A DNA stretch of 58,847 nt from a bacterium. Its GTDB lineage: Archaea > Micrarchaeota > Micrarchaeia > Micrarchaeales > CABMGC01. Under the pieces are notes generated by a model. That model was not told the origin of the DNA. It saw nothing but the letters and a program-made list of their open reading frames with translations, and did no database searches. Each line of letters begins with the position of its first letter. The stretch's first letter is position 1. A program made the translations under genes and the position numbers. Positions 37,572 to 47,574 of the stretch are shown here, piece by piece. The stretch spans positions 1 to 58,847 of the forward strand of contig JAKBPE010000007.1 of NCBI GenBank assembly GCA_021829835.1, read 5' to 3'.

Positions 37572-37802
37572 TTATACAATAAGCCTGAAGTATTCGTATT
37601 CCTGACCGTTGTCTTTTCTGTATATTTTCACTACCTGGTTCGATTTGCCTCCTATTTTTACTATCTGTGGGTCTTCTGTGGAGATTTTTGGAAGATTCTC
37701 CCTTCTCAAAGACATTTTTTCAAGGACTTCTGATGCTTCGCTCTCTGATAACAGTTTATGCACAGGAACAAATTCATGATCGCGTTTTTCAGCCAAGGAC
37801 AC
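37572..37802 (-). CDS. rpoH: RNA polymerase subunit H (GTG start)
   Basis: HEFVPVHKLLSESEASEVLEKMSLRRENLPKISTEDPQI...YRKDNGQEYEYFRLIV. Confidence 0.95.
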   Translation of the reverse strand: MSLAEKRDHEFVPVHKLLSESEASEVLEKMSLRRENLPKISTEDPQIVKIGGKSNQVVKIYRKDNGQEYEYFRLIV

Positions 37803-37819
37803 ACCAATAATAGGATATA

Positions 37820-37831
37820 GTTAGCGCTAAC
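37820..37831. promoter_or_regulatory. Perfect palindrome GTTAGCGCTAAC in rpo operon leader
   Basis: 12-bp perfect palindrome 18 bp upstream of rpoH start, next to near-palindrome CATGCCGGTATG; TATATAGG-type TATA region further upstream near 37870. Confidence 0.45.
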
Positions 37832-37986
37832 CATGCCGGTATGCGTATTCTACAATTAGAATAATAATATTTATATAGGTTTTTATATAAAGTAGGGAGT
37901 TTATTCTGAATCGGTAATTAGGCTCGTAGGCAAAGTGTGTATCTTTCTACACTTTTTATGAGATAAGTATATGAGTATTGGTTGAA

Positions 37987-38694
37987 TTACCAAAACTTTC
38001 TCTTAGGCGCGTCCTGAGGCTTTCCCTCACGTTCTATACTTATCCTGTATTTGTCAGATGCCACAACACGGCCAACGCCTCTGCAGACATGGCATGCTTT
38101 TTCGAATACCTTCCCTCTTCCCCCGCATCTGTCACATATTGAAACCATGCGAATTACTCCGAAAGGAGTATTCTGCTGTATGTTCCTTCTTCCAGTTCCA
38201 TTGCATGCAGTACATTTTATCTGCTTGGAGTCGGGCTCCCCTCCGCTGCCCCTGCAGTTAGTGCAGATTTTATAATGCTGCACTGAGAACTCCCGATTTA
38301 TGCCGCGATCCATTTCGTCGAATGAGAAGTATAGGTTAATCCCAGTTTGCTCCTGTTCGCTTTGCTGGCCGAACATTTCACCGAAATTGAAGCCTCTGCC
38401 TCCAAACATATCCTTGATGAAATCTTCAGGATTGAAGCCCCGGAAGATATCTTCCTCTGAGAACCTCTCGTTAAAACCTTCTGCCCCGTATGCATCGTAG
38501 GTCTTCCTTTTTTCAGGGTCGCTTAGAACAGCATAGGCGGTATTTATCTCCTTGAATTTCTCTTCGGCTTCTTTGGATTTGTTCCTATCCGGATGAAATT
38601 TCAGTGCAAGCTCACGATATGCTCGTTTTATCTCTTCCTGAGATGCTGTTTTCTTAACTCCAAGAATGTCGTAATAATCTCGCACCGAAATCAA
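37987..38694 (-). CDS. dnaJ: DnaJ-type co-chaperone lacking distal C-terminal domains
   Basis: J domain with HPD ([10 protein letters not shown]), four CxxCxGxG repeats ([32 protein letters not shown]); ORF ends about 28 aa after the last repeat. Confidence 0.92.
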   Translation of the reverse strand: MISVRDYYDILGVKKTASQEEIKRAYRELALKFHPDRNKSKEAEEKFKEINTAYAVLSDPEKRKTYDAYGAEGFNERFSEEDIFRGFNPEDFIKDMFGGRGFNFGEMFGQQSEQEQTGINLYFSFDEMDRGINREFSVQHYKICTNCRGSGGEPDSKQIKCTACNGTGRRNIQQNTPFGVIRMVSICDRCGGRGKVFEKACHVCRGVGRVVASDKYRISIEREGKPQDAPKRKFW

Positions 38695-38702
38695 AACCTT
38701 TT

Positions 38703-40538
38703 TTAAGACGGCGAAGGTCCTGCTTCGCTGGCTTCAGGACCTGGACCTGCTGACTGGTTGGGATCGGGTTCCTCTCCGCTGCCTTGTGACTCGTTTCCGG
38801 AGCCGTACATGCTTGTGCCTATCTCCTTGAGTGCGTCATTCAGCTTTTCATACCTCTCTTTTATTTCGGAGATATCATCTTTTTTTAATGACTCTTCAAG
38901 GTCTTCCTTTGCCTTCTCTACCGTTTCATATATTTCGGCAGGAATTTTTTCCTTGAACTCTTTCAAGGATCTCTCAGTGCTGTATACCAGAGAATCTGCC
39001 ATGTTTTTAGTCTCTGCCTTTTCAAATTCCTCTTTGTCCTGTGTGGCGTATGCCTCGGCTTCTTTCATCTTCTTTTCAAGGTCTTCCTTGCTCATTTTCT
39101 GCGGAGCTATTATCTGTGTCTTCTGCTCCTTTCCGGTGGCCTTGTCCTTTGCGGATACGTGGATAATTCCATTAGAATCTATATCAAAGGTTACCTCTAT
39201 CTGAGGAGTGCCGCGTGGAGCAGGTGGGATTCCGGTAAGCTGGAATCGCCCTAAAGAAATGTTGTATTTTGCCATCTTATTTTCTCCCTGCAGAATATGT
39301 ATGTCTACAGCAGGCTGATTGTCAGACGCTGTTGAGAATATCTGGGATTTCTTAACAGGTATGGTGGTATTGCGCTCTATGAGCGGTGTTGATACTCCTC
39401 CGAGAGTCTCGAGCCCCAACGTCAATGGAGTGACATCTAACAGGAGTATGTCCTTCACCTCTCCTGTAAGCACACCTGCCTGTATTGAAGCTCCGAATGC
39501 CACAGCTTCCATAGGATCAACTCCTCTCTCAATCTTCTTTCCCAGAAGCTGTTCCACATATCTCTGTACTATAGGCATTCTGGTAGGCCCGCCTATGAGT
39601 ATTACCTTGCTTATGTCCTTAGGCTCCAGCTTGGCGTCCTTAAGGGCCTGCATCACCGGTTTCGTAGTCTTCTCTACTATCTGTACGACTATATCTTCTA
39701 GTTTTGCCCTAGTAAGAGCATATGAAAAATTGAAAGGTTTCCCGTCTTTTGACACACCTAGGAAAGGCAGGTTTATCTCAGATGAAAGGGTTGTGGATAG
39801 CTCTATCTTAGCCTTTTCAGCGGCTTCCTTGAGCCTCTGTAGGGCCTGCGCATCTTTAGATATGTCAAGACCTTTCTGGGCAATCTCGGATTTGAGGAAT
39901 TCGGTAATGGCATTGTCCATGTCTGTGCCTCCTAGCTGTGTATCTCCGCTTGTGGACTTTACCTCAAAGACGCCGTTTCCGAACTCCATTATGGTTACGT
40001 CTAGTGTTCCTCCTCCCAAATCATATACAAGTATCTTCATTTCCGAGCTCTGCTTGTCTAGTCCATATGCCAATGCTGCGGCTGTAGGTTCATTCACGAG
40101 CCTTACAACTTCGAGCCCGGCTATCTCTCCGGCGTCTTTTGTAGCCTGGCGCTGGTTGTCATTAAAGTATGCAGGTACTGTTATGACTGCTTTCTTTACT
40201 TCTTCCCCAAGGAAGGCTTCAGCATCTGATTTTATCTTTTGTAGGATCATTGCCGAGAGCTCCTGCGGAGTATACTCCTTGCCGAATATCTTGTATTTGA
40301 AATCTGTTCCCATCTTTCTCTTGAAGCCTGTTATTGTACCTTCATAGTTTGCAACTGCCTGCCTCTTTGCAGGCTCTCCTATAAGACGCTGGCCTTCTTT
40401 TGTAAATGCTATATAACTCGGGAAGGACTTTCCGTAAAGAGACATTCCTTCTGCGCTCGGTATGAGCACCGGCCTTCCGCCTTCTAGTACTGCAGCTGCT
40501 GAGTTTGAAGTACCCAGGTCTATTCCTATTATTTTCAT
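38703..40538 (-). CDS. dnaK: Hsp70 chaperone DnaK
   Basis: [42 protein letters not shown]. Confidence 0.98.
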   Translation of the reverse strand: MKIIGIDLGTSNSAAAVLEGGRPVLIPSAEGMSLYGKSFPSYIAFTKEGQRLIGEPAKRQAVANYEGTITGFKRKMGTDFKYKIFGKEYTPQELSAMILQKIKSDAEAFLGEEVKKAVITVPAYFNDNQRQATKDAGEIAGLEVVRLVNEPTAAALAYGLDKQSSEMKILVYDLGGGTLDVTIMEFGNGVFEVKSTSGDTQLGGTDMDNAITEFLKSEIAQKGLDISKDAQALQRLKEAAEKAKIELSTTLSSEINLPFLGVSKDGKPFNFSYALTRAKLEDIVVQIVEKTTKPVMQALKDAKLEPKDISKVILIGGPTRMPIVQRYVEQLLGKKIERGVDPMEAVAFGASIQAGVLTGEVKDILLLDVTPLTLGLETLGGVSTPLIERNTTIPVKKSQIFSTASDNQPAVDIHILQGENKMAKYNISLGRFQLTGIPPAPRGTPQIEVTFDIDSNGIIHVSAKDKATGKEQKTQIIAPQKMSKEDLEKKMKEAEAYATQDKEEFEKAETKNMADSLVYSTERSLKEFKEKIPAEIYETVEKAKEDLEESLKKDDISEIKERYEKLNDALKEIGTSMYGSGNESQGSGEEPDPNQSAGPGPEASEAGPSPS

Positions 40539-40548
40539 ATATATCTAC

Positions 40549-41115
40549 CTATTTTTTATCAATCTCGTTTTCGTGTTCTTTGCTTTCTCTTTCTCCCTTG
40601 TGGTTATGTACTGGCGCCTTTGCAACAACCACCGACGCAGGCCTCAACATCATGTCTTTCCAGAGATAACCTTTGCGCAAGGTTGCGATTATGGTTCCTT
40701 CTTTTTCATTGCTCTCTTTTGTCATCAGGACTTCATGCTTGTAGGGGTCGAAGATTCCCGTGCTCTCCATCTCGGATAGGCCTTCCTTCTTTAGTATGTC
40801 TATGAAGTTTGATAAGACTATTGCTATTCCTTTTCCTTCTTCTGTGCTCATATCCATGTTCTTTGCTGCAAGCTCAAATTCATCCAATATGGAAAGAAGC
40901 TTTCTGGCAAGGTTCATCTTCCCTCTCTGCTCTGAAATTTCGATTTCTTTATATGTTCTTTTTTTGTAGTTATCGAATTCTGCTGCTAGCCTTAGAAGGC
41001 TCTCCCTGAGAACCTCTATGCTCTCTCCGTTCTCGGCTTTCTTGTTTTCAGACTTATCTTCTTCAGTTTTGTTATTTTCTTTTTTATTATTTTCTTCTTT
41101 TTTGTCTTCTGTCAT
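40549..41115 (-). CDS. grpE: Nucleotide exchange factor GrpE
   Basis: LAAEFDNYKKRTYKE...LLSILDEFELAAKN...FDPYKHEVL; gene order with dnaK/dnaJ; internal ATG preferred. Confidence 0.93.
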   Translation of the reverse strand: MTEDKKEENNKKENNKTEEDKSENKKAENGESIEVLRESLLRLAAEFDNYKKRTYKEIEISEQRGKMNLARKLLSILDEFELAAKNMDMSTEEGKGIAIVLSNFIDILKKEGLSEMESTGIFDPYKHEVLMTKESNEKEGTIIATLRKGYLWKDMMLRPASVVVAKAPVHNHKGERESKEHENEIDKK

Positions 41116-41515
41116 GCACATCCTCCTCTATTAGCTGGTCGAGTTGTTGAGCAAATTCTATAAGCCTATTGAATTCATGCAGTATCTCTGACTGCAGTTC
41201 CTCCATTGTGCTTTCCATGTCATTTGAGCGCAGATAATACTTTCTTCCCTTCCTTATTACGATCCCTGAATAGATGAACCTGTTCAGATGGTATATTACA
41301 GTGCTTCTGGGGATGTTGAGCTTTTCTGTAAGTTCTATGCTTGTTACGCCCTCGCCTTTCATGCTCCCTCCTGCTATTTCTTTGAGCAGGTAGGGTTCTA
41401 TATCTCCGCTTCCGTTTAGGTCAAATACCTCGCAGAACCACTCCAGGAGGCCTTCTTCGTCCCCTCCTGACGGCTTGTTTATTGTCTTTATAACAAGCTT
41501 CTCAGTGTTTGTCAT
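41087..41515 (-). CDS. Winged-helix transcriptional regulator, first gene of heat-shock operon
   Basis: GVTSIELTEKLNIPRSTVIYHLNRFIYSGIVIRKGRKYYL wHTH; overlaps grpE. Confidence 0.85.
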   Translation of the reverse strand: MTNTEKLVIKTINKPSGGDEEGLLEWFCEVFDLNGSGDIEPYLLKEIAGGSMKGEGVTSIELTEKLNIPRSTVIYHLNRFIYSGIVIRKGRKYYLRSNDMESTMEELQSEILHEFNRLIEFAQQLDQLIEEDVHDRRQKRRK

Positions 41516-41559
41516 GTATTTAGATTATATTGAAATAAATATATATATCTTTGTTTTCT

Positions 41560-41576
41560 TTCAACTTTTAGTTGAA
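41560..41576. promoter_or_regulatory. Putative operator TTCAACT-TTT-AGTTGAA
   Basis: Perfect 7-bp inverted repeat about 45 bp upstream of the wHTH gene and directly downstream (minus strand) of ATATATATAAAAA. Confidence 0.6.
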
Positions 41577-41724
41577 GTTTTTATATATATTGAGTTTTAG
41601 TTTGAGATATTGAAGCCGTAAAACAGGACATATATAAGCAAGGTATATAAGGATTGCTTGCGTTGCGGTATATGGGAAAGGGCAGTGCGTTTGGGATTCG
41701 CACTAAAGCTTAAACGGCGGGGCA

Positions 41725-42471
41725 ATGGATGCTATTCAGAAAAACTTCACTCTTGCAAGATTGAAAACGGGGATCGATGGGCTCGATAGGTTACTTTGTG
41801 GAGGCATACCTGAGAACAGCCAAATGCTCCTCCTTGGGGAGGCGGGCTCCGGAAAGACTCTACTTTCATTCCAGATCGCTTATGAAGCGGCAAAGGCTGG
41901 AATACATTCCACATATTTGACAATTGAGGAAAAGAAAAAATCACTGATAGAATTTGCAGAGGAGACTTTTACCTCGCTTTCAGACGTACAGAAACAGATA
42001 GACAGTGGCATGCTTCATGTTGAAGAAAAAAAACTGCAGTATGTTATAAGGAGCCCTGAGAATATACAGGCAATAGTAGCTGAAATAATAAGGACCGTTG
42101 AGGAAAACGGTTCAAAATTTCTGGTTATAGATTCGTTCAGTCTTCTCAGATCACTATATACCGATGACAGGTCATTCACACGTGGCGTCAATTACATAAT
42201 AGAGAGCATAAGAAACCAGAATGTGACTAGCCTGATAACATTTGAGAATTCAAAACAGAATCCGAATAAGGTACCTGGGCTTCTGGAAGAATCTATGTTC
42301 GACGGGGTAGTCAAGGTAGCCAGAAACAACAAGAAAGGAAGGCTTGAGTATTTTTTAAATGTGGTGAAACTCAGGTATTCTAAATTTATTAATGATGAAT
42401 GTCGTTTTGAGATAACACCTTCAGGAGTTTTAGTGATGGAGCAGAGTCAGAAAAAGATATCCCAGGATTAG
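41725..42471 (+). CDS. Single-domain KaiC-like RecA-superfamily ATPase
   Basis: KTGIDGLDRLLCGGIPENSQMLLLGEAGSGKTLLSFQIAYE; FLVIDSFSLLRSL. Confidence 0.88.
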   Translation: MDAIQKNFTLARLKTGIDGLDRLLCGGIPENSQMLLLGEAGSGKTLLSFQIAYEAAKAGIHSTYLTIEEKKKSLIEFAEETFTSLSDVQKQIDSGMLHVEEKKLQYVIRSPENIQAIVAEIIRTVEENGSKFLVIDSFSLLRSLYTDDRSFTRGVNYIIESIRNQNVTSLITFENSKQNPNKVPGLLEESMFDGVVKVARNNKKGRLEYFLNVVKLRYSKFINDECRFEITPSGVLVMEQSQKKISQD

Positions 42472-42472
42472 T

Positions 42473-43594
42473 TTATTTTAACATGAAATCTTCTATCTTG
42501 TTTTCGATTCTTGTTCGGTTTTTCCTGTGATTTTCAAGGAATTTGTTTATTTTCATGGCTAAGTCTGCCTTGTGCTCTCCGGCAAGAAGGCTTCCCGATC
42601 TTTCAGCTTCAAATATTGAAGCAAGTTTTTTGTCATCTGGCTCGAAGAGGAATTTGTAATATTGGCATACTGAACATTTCTCAGGATCGCCTCCGTGTTT
42701 CTTTTGCAGTTCGGCTGTTGGCTGCTGCCCCGTTATGGCCTTATTTACCTTTTTTACCACTGTTTCCGGAGAATCAGATAAATAAATCGCGTCTTCGGGC
42801 TTGCTTGAGGACATCTTCGGGTCTCCTTTTAGGCCGGGTAGAAATCTGCTGTGTATTATTGCCGGTTTGTAGTAGCCTAGTTTTTCAACAACGTCTCTTG
42901 CCACCCTGAAATGTACATCCTGATCAACACCGAGGGGTACCAGGCATGGTATCTTCCTGTTTTCTTCTGCCGATTTTATAAATGTGCCAACAGCCTGGAG
43001 ACTTGTATAGAATATTGCACCTATGTTGGTCTCATTTGAAAAGCCGAAAGCGTCTTTTATAGTAGAGAAGGTTATTTTTTTGGAGACTCTTACTGCGTGC
43101 TTGTATATCTGTGTTGCATTTTCGGTGTCTATGTATATCTTGGTCTTGCCTGGCTTGAAACCTAGGGCGACTATATCCATTGCATCTTCGTGTGCAAGTT
43201 TGTTTATATGGTCAATCGTGAGATTGGGATCGTTTTTTGTCAGGAATTTTTCTTCATCTGGAATCTGTATGTATACGTCCGCGTCGAATTTTTTCTGTAG
43301 CCATTGGGCCATTATAAATGGAATGAGGTGGGCAACTGTCATCCTGCCGGAAGGAGCTATTCCAGTATATACATAAAACTTGTTTCCTTTCTCATATTGG
43401 TCGAGAAGCCATGATAGCTCACGCTGTGCAAAATAGATCTTCCTTCGGATTAGATAGTGGGATTCTCCGGCAAGCCGGGTTATCCTCGATTGCATGTCTT
43501 CAGTTATAGGCATTATCCCGAAGCGCTTTTCTAAGGTATTATAATCTACCTTTCCTTCGACTTTGTATGCGGTCACTTTGAAGTCTTCTTCCAT
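42473..43594 (-). CDS. trpS: Tryptophanyl-tRNA synthetase
   Basis: YTGIAPSGRMTVAHLIPF; KMSSSKPEDAIYLSD; archaeal/eukaryal-type length; internal start MEEDFKV preferred. Confidence 0.9.
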   Translation of the reverse strand: MEEDFKVTAYKVEGKVDYNTLEKRFGIMPITEDMQSRITRLAGESHYLIRRKIYFAQRELSWLLDQYEKGNKFYVYTGIAPSGRMTVAHLIPFIMAQWLQKKFDADVYIQIPDEEKFLTKNDPNLTIDHINKLAHEDAMDIVALGFKPGKTKIYIDTENATQIYKHAVRVSKKITFSTIKDAFGFSNETNIGAIFYTSLQAVGTFIKSAEENRKIPCLVPLGVDQDVHFRVARDVVEKLGYYKPAIIHSRFLPGLKGDPKMSSSKPEDAIYLSDSPETVVKKVNKAITGQQPTAELQKKHGGDPEKCSVCQYYKFLFEPDDKKLASIFEAERSGSLLAGEHKADLAMKINKFLENHRKNRTRIENKIEDFMLK

Positions 43595-43700
43595 ATGATA
43601 CCATCTGTTAGGTATTTGCCTTACTGCTGCATGATACCTTTGCAATGCTGCAATAATGCTCTTTACTACTTTGCCGAGAATCTTATTAGATGTTAGGATT

Positions 43701-45044
43701 TTACATCCTTTGCGGGTATAGAGGGAAGGCTCTGCAGAGCACTTCGGATCTTTTGCGTAGCTCTTTTAGATTTTTGTTCTCTCTTAGCTCTGCGAATGCT
43801 TTTTCAAGATAAGCGTGGCGTTCCTCTCTGTTTTCAGGGAAAGAATAACCGCGTATTTCTTCCAGCGCGCCTGCAATTATAGATGCTATCTCTTCCATCT
43901 CTTTTTCTTTCATGCCTCTTGTTGTTATTGCCGGAGTTCCCATTCTTATTCCGGTAGGGAAGAATGGCGATGAAGGTTCTGCAGGAATTGTGTTTTTGTT
44001 TGTAGTTATTCCTGCTGATTCTAGGGCTTCCTGCGCAAATGCTCCGCTTCCTTTTCCGAAAGATCTCAAATCTATAAGAAGAAGATGGTTGTCTGTGCCT
44101 CCGGTCACTAGATTTATGCCTTTTGAAGTAAGTGCAGATGCAAGTGCCTTAGCATTCATGACTACCTGCCTTGAGTATTCTGCGAATTCAGGAGATGATG
44201 CCTCAAGCAAGGCTATAGCTATTGCTGCTGTCGTGTGGTCGTGAGGTCCTCCCTGCATGCCTGGAAATACAGTCTTGTCTATCTTTTCCGCTAACAATGG
44301 ATCTTTCTTGAGGCCTTTTGCAGTCACCATTATAATTGCGCCTCTTGGGCCTCTCAGGGTCTTGTGTGTTGTCGTGGTTATGATATCTGCATAGTTGCTT
44401 GGGCTTTTGTGGACCCCTGCGACTATCAAGCCTGATATGTGTGATATGTCTGCTGCAAGATATGCTCCACATTCCTCAGCTATCTTGGAGAATTCTTCAA
44501 ATGGAAATTCGCGCATATATGCAGTTGAGCCTACCCAGATTAATTTTGGCTTGTGTTCGATTGCAAGGCGCCTGGCTTCTTCTATATCTATGAATCCGTC
44601 CGGCCTTACGTGGTAAGGTATGCTTTTGAAGATCTTTCCGGTAACACTTGTCTTAAATCCATGTGTAAGATGTCCTCCGTCCGTTAAATTCTGTCCCATT
44701 ATAACATCGCCAGGGTTGCATACTGAAAGATAGACTTCCAGATTTGCAGGAGAACCTGAATACGGCTGTACATTTGCATGCGCTACGCCGAAGAGTTTTT
44801 TGGCGCGTTCTATTGCTATCGATTCTATCTTGTCGATGAATTGGTTGCCTCCGTAGTATCTGTGCTGAGGATATCCTTCCGAGTATTTATTGGTGAGTAT
44901 GCTGCCAGAAGCTTCCATAACTGCCTCGCTGGTAAAATTCTCCGAAGGTATCATTTCAAGGCTGTACTGCTGCCTCCCCCATTCTTGCATAAGCTGTTCG
45001 TATATCTCAGGATCCCTGCCTTTAATATGCTCTCCTATTTTCAT
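43701..45044 (-). CDS. glyA: Serine hydroxymethyltransferase
   Basis: MIPSENFTSEAVMEASGSILTNKYSEGYPQHRYYGG; TTTTHKTLRGPRGAIIM. Confidence 0.97.
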   Translation of the reverse strand: MKIGEHIKGRDPEIYEQLMQEWGRQQYSLEMIPSENFTSEAVMEASGSILTNKYSEGYPQHRYYGGNQFIDKIESIAIERAKKLFGVAHANVQPYSGSPANLEVYLSVCNPGDVIMGQNLTDGGHLTHGFKTSVTGKIFKSIPYHVRPDGFIDIEEARRLAIEHKPKLIWVGSTAYMREFPFEEFSKIAEECGAYLAADISHISGLIVAGVHKSPSNYADIITTTTHKTLRGPRGAIIMVTAKGLKKDPLLAEKIDKTVFPGMQGGPHDHTTAAIAIALLEASSPEFAEYSRQVVMNAKALASALTSKGINLVTGGTDNHLLLIDLRSFGKGSGAFAQEALESAGITTNKNTIPAEPSSPFFPTGIRMGTPAITTRGMKEKEMEEIASIIAGALEEIRGYSFPENREERHAYLEKAFAELRENKNLKELRKRSEVLCRAFPLYPQRM

Positions 45045-45098
45045 AGAAACACCATGAGATTCTTTTAACTTATGTGTTTATATCATATAGGTGGCTTT

Positions 45099-46022
45099 GT
45101 GAGGATTGGTATAACAAGTGTCAGCAATGTCTTTGAGGAATGGAACTCTAAGGATGTTGCAGATCTTAGGAAAGCCATATCGCTTTCTGGAAATACTCCA
45201 GTGATGATATATGCTGATTCGCTCGATGTTGCTCTTGATAAAAACAGAATAAAGATTACACAATCAAGTGAAAGAGCATCTGGCATGTCTAATGGAAGGG
45301 AAGAAATCAATGTAGATGCGGTGTTGTTAAGACACCTTGGTACAATAAGGGATTATGAGCAGTTTACCTTCAGGCTGTTCGGCGTGAGATCTTTTGAAGA
45401 GAGAGGAATTTATGTAATGAATCCTGTAATGAACTGGCTTTTTGCTACTGACAAATTCGGAGCCCTGTTGAGATTGTCTGCAAATGGGCTTCCTGTGCCT
45501 GAGACAGTTGTCAGCGAACATATGTTTGTTGCCTACTCGGCAGTCAGAAAATTCGGAGAAGCGGTGGTAAAACCGCTGCGGAGCGCAATGGGTTTCGGAG
45601 TATTCAGGGTTAATGACCCGGATATTGCAATCCATTCGTTCAGTACAATGACCAGTATGAACAAGCCGCTATATGTGCAGAAGTATTTTGAGAAAAAGGG
45701 AGGAGGGGACTATCGTGCCGTTGTTGTGGGAGGAGAGCTCGTAGGCACTGAGTTTAGGAAGGGAAAGACATGGAAGAGTAATGTCGCACAAGGAGCAATA
45801 CCGTTAAAGGTTAAGGCAGATAGTGAGCTTGAGGAGCTTGCTATACGCTCGTGTGAAGTGCTTGGATTGGATTACGCAGGGATAGACATAGCCGAGACTT
45901 CTGAAGGATATCTTATCCTTGAAACAAACCCTACGCTTTCATGGCAGGGATTCAAGAAAGCGACTGGAATAAACCCTGCGAAGCTCATAGTTAGAAAGAT
46001 AATAGAGAAGGCAAAGAATTGA
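45099..46022 (+). CDS. RimK-like ATP-grasp ligase (CofF/MptN-type candidate), GTG start
   Basis: AVVKPLRSAMGFGVFRV; GLDYAGIDIAETSEGYLILETNPTLSWQGFKKATGINPA. Confidence 0.8.
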   Translation: MRIGITSVSNVFEEWNSKDVADLRKAISLSGNTPVMIYADSLDVALDKNRIKITQSSERASGMSNGREEINVDAVLLRHLGTIRDYEQFTFRLFGVRSFEERGIYVMNPVMNWLFATDKFGALLRLSANGLPVPETVVSEHMFVAYSAVRKFGEAVVKPLRSAMGFGVFRVNDPDIAIHSFSTMTSMNKPLYVQKYFEKKGGGDYRAVVVGGELVGTEFRKGKTWKSNVAQGAIPLKVKADSELEELAIRSCEVLGLDYAGIDIAETSEGYLILETNPTLSWQGFKKATGINPAKLIVRKIIEKAKN

Positions 46023-46027
46023 GATAT

Positions 46028-47086
46028 TTATTCTTCAAATTTCTTCTTGCCTATTTTTCTCAACGTTACAAAGATCACCAAGAGTGAGATAAGAGCAACC
46101 ATTCCTGTAAGTATCGAAAAAGAAGGATCTCTTGGTTTTGAGATTAGGAATGCCAATGAGAGGAAGGCGCTCATGAACGCGAACAGAGGAGGTATTGCCG
46201 GAAGGCCTATCTTATACTTCCTAAGAAGGAAGATGGTGAAGAGAAGCCCGGCTCCAGCCCCGGTGATTATCATCATACTTATGAATAAGTTTCCTGATAT
46301 CATGTAAGAGCCTACTGCAAGTGTCATAGGCAGCATTATGTCGCCGTTGCCTAGCATTATTGCAGATATCGATGGAGTTCCGGATCTCTCTGCAATATAT
46401 CTCATTTCGGGATTTGGTATCTTTTCAAGGTCCTCTTTTTTCATCCTCTTTTTTGATTTTGATGGGGAGAGTTCCAGATCTGTGGAGCCTATCATAAATG
46501 CAAGGTTTCTCTTTGATGCTTCCTGCGCAAAAGGTATCATGAACTTTAGCACGAAAACGGCTAGATAATCATAGACTGCGAATAACCCTATTAGCAGATA
46601 TAGTGTCAGGAATCCGAAGCCTATGCCTATGTTTGCGCCTATGAATATTCCTGCGCCTATGCTTGTTATCAATGTTATGAGATTTCTCATTTTGTTGAAT
46701 TTTATCTTGTATGCCAGTAATGCGAGTGATATAAAAAGAGAAATTGCAGATAGGGGAAATATGGCTATAGCCGGGAGTATATCGTTTATCAGTGTCATGA
46801 AGAAAAAGAATGAACCGAATATGATTATGTAGGCTTCAAGAAGCCTGAAGAACATGTTGCCTTTGTAGTATCTCAATACGAGCATTAGCACCAGTATGAT
46901 TATGATTATGTCTATTATGAACCAGAAAAAGAATGAGACTGAGCCTCCCTGCTGAGGGGTTGTTGTGTTCGCATATGAATAAGATGGCGAGTATGATGGG
47001 ATGACTAAAAGAAGGCCTATGAATTGTGCTATTAGGAATAATGAAAGTATAAAGATTATCTGCCTAGTTCCTATTTTTCTCTCCAA
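46028..47086 (-). CDS. Presenilin/signal-peptide-peptidase-family intramembrane aspartyl protease (TTG start)
   Basis: Multi-TM with YDYLAVF (YD) and MLGNGDIMLPM (GxGD); GLPAIPPL at the PAL position. Confidence 0.82.
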   Translation of the reverse strand: MERKIGTRQIIFILSLFLIAQFIGLLLVIPSYSPSYSYANTTTPQQGGSVSFFFWFIIDIIIIILVLMLVLRYYKGNMFFRLLEAYIIIFGSFFFFMTLINDILPAIAIFPLSAISLFISLALLAYKIKFNKMRNLITLITSIGAGIFIGANIGIGFGFLTLYLLIGLFAVYDYLAVFVLKFMIPFAQEASKRNLAFMIGSTDLELSPSKSKKRMKKEDLEKIPNPEMRYIAERSGTPSISAIMLGNGDIMLPMTLAVGSYMISGNLFISMMIITGAGAGLLFTIFLLRKYKIGLPAIPPLFAFMSAFLSLAFLISKPRDPSFSILTGMVALISLLVIFVTLRKIGKKKFEE

Positions 47087-47195
47087 TTAAACACCAAGAT
47101 GCGGTAATATTTCCAAGGGCCTCATGGCACGGGGCAGCAATGCTTCGTCTGGAGTGATTTGGATTTTAGACATAATTCTTAGATTCTTGTATGTA

Positions 47196-47414
47196 TCAAT
47201 CGTAATCAGAATCTGCCAGAATCTCTATTATCTGCCCTTGTCCCAGCCCAGATGGAAATTTATCAAGTTTTATTACTATGAATGAGTCCTGTATTCCGGA
47301 AACAGTGCCTGGCCATACGTGCTCATTTGAATCTACATATTGTGCCTTTTTACCTATTAGCGTTTTTATGTCTACAGGTTCCATTGGAGTTGCCAGAAGA
47401 TTATCTTCATCCAA
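47196..47414 (-). CDS. Small hypothetical protein, possibly beta-barrel
   Basis: LIGKKAQYVDSNEHVWPGTVSGIQDSFIVIKL; no family recognised. Confidence 0.5.
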   Translation of the reverse strand: MDEDNLLATPMEPVDIKTLIGKKAQYVDSNEHVWPGTVSGIQDSFIVIKLDKFPSGLGQGQIIEILADSDYD

Positions 47415-47483
47415 AGAGGTAACTATTGCGTTTATGATAAAATCACTTTACTATTGGTTCTCAGAATAAATATTTAAATTAAC

Positions 47484-47556
47484 TGCGCCAACCGGGATTT
47501 GAACCCGGGCCACGAGCTTGGGAAGCTCGGATCCTACCAGGCTAGACAATTGGCGC
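47484..47556 (-). tRNA. tRNA-Gly (anticodon CCC), no encoded CCA
   Basis: GCGCCAA...CGAGC-TTCCCAA-GCTCG...CCGGG-TTCAAAT-CCCGG-TTGGCGC-A folds as cloverleaf. Confidence 0.93.
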
Positions 47557-47574
47557 CTTTTAGTCTGGTTTCTG

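Noticed and set aside
39319-40347. 342-aa plus-strand ORF
   Set aside because: Antisense shadow of dnaK; low-complexity Ser-rich translation with no motif.
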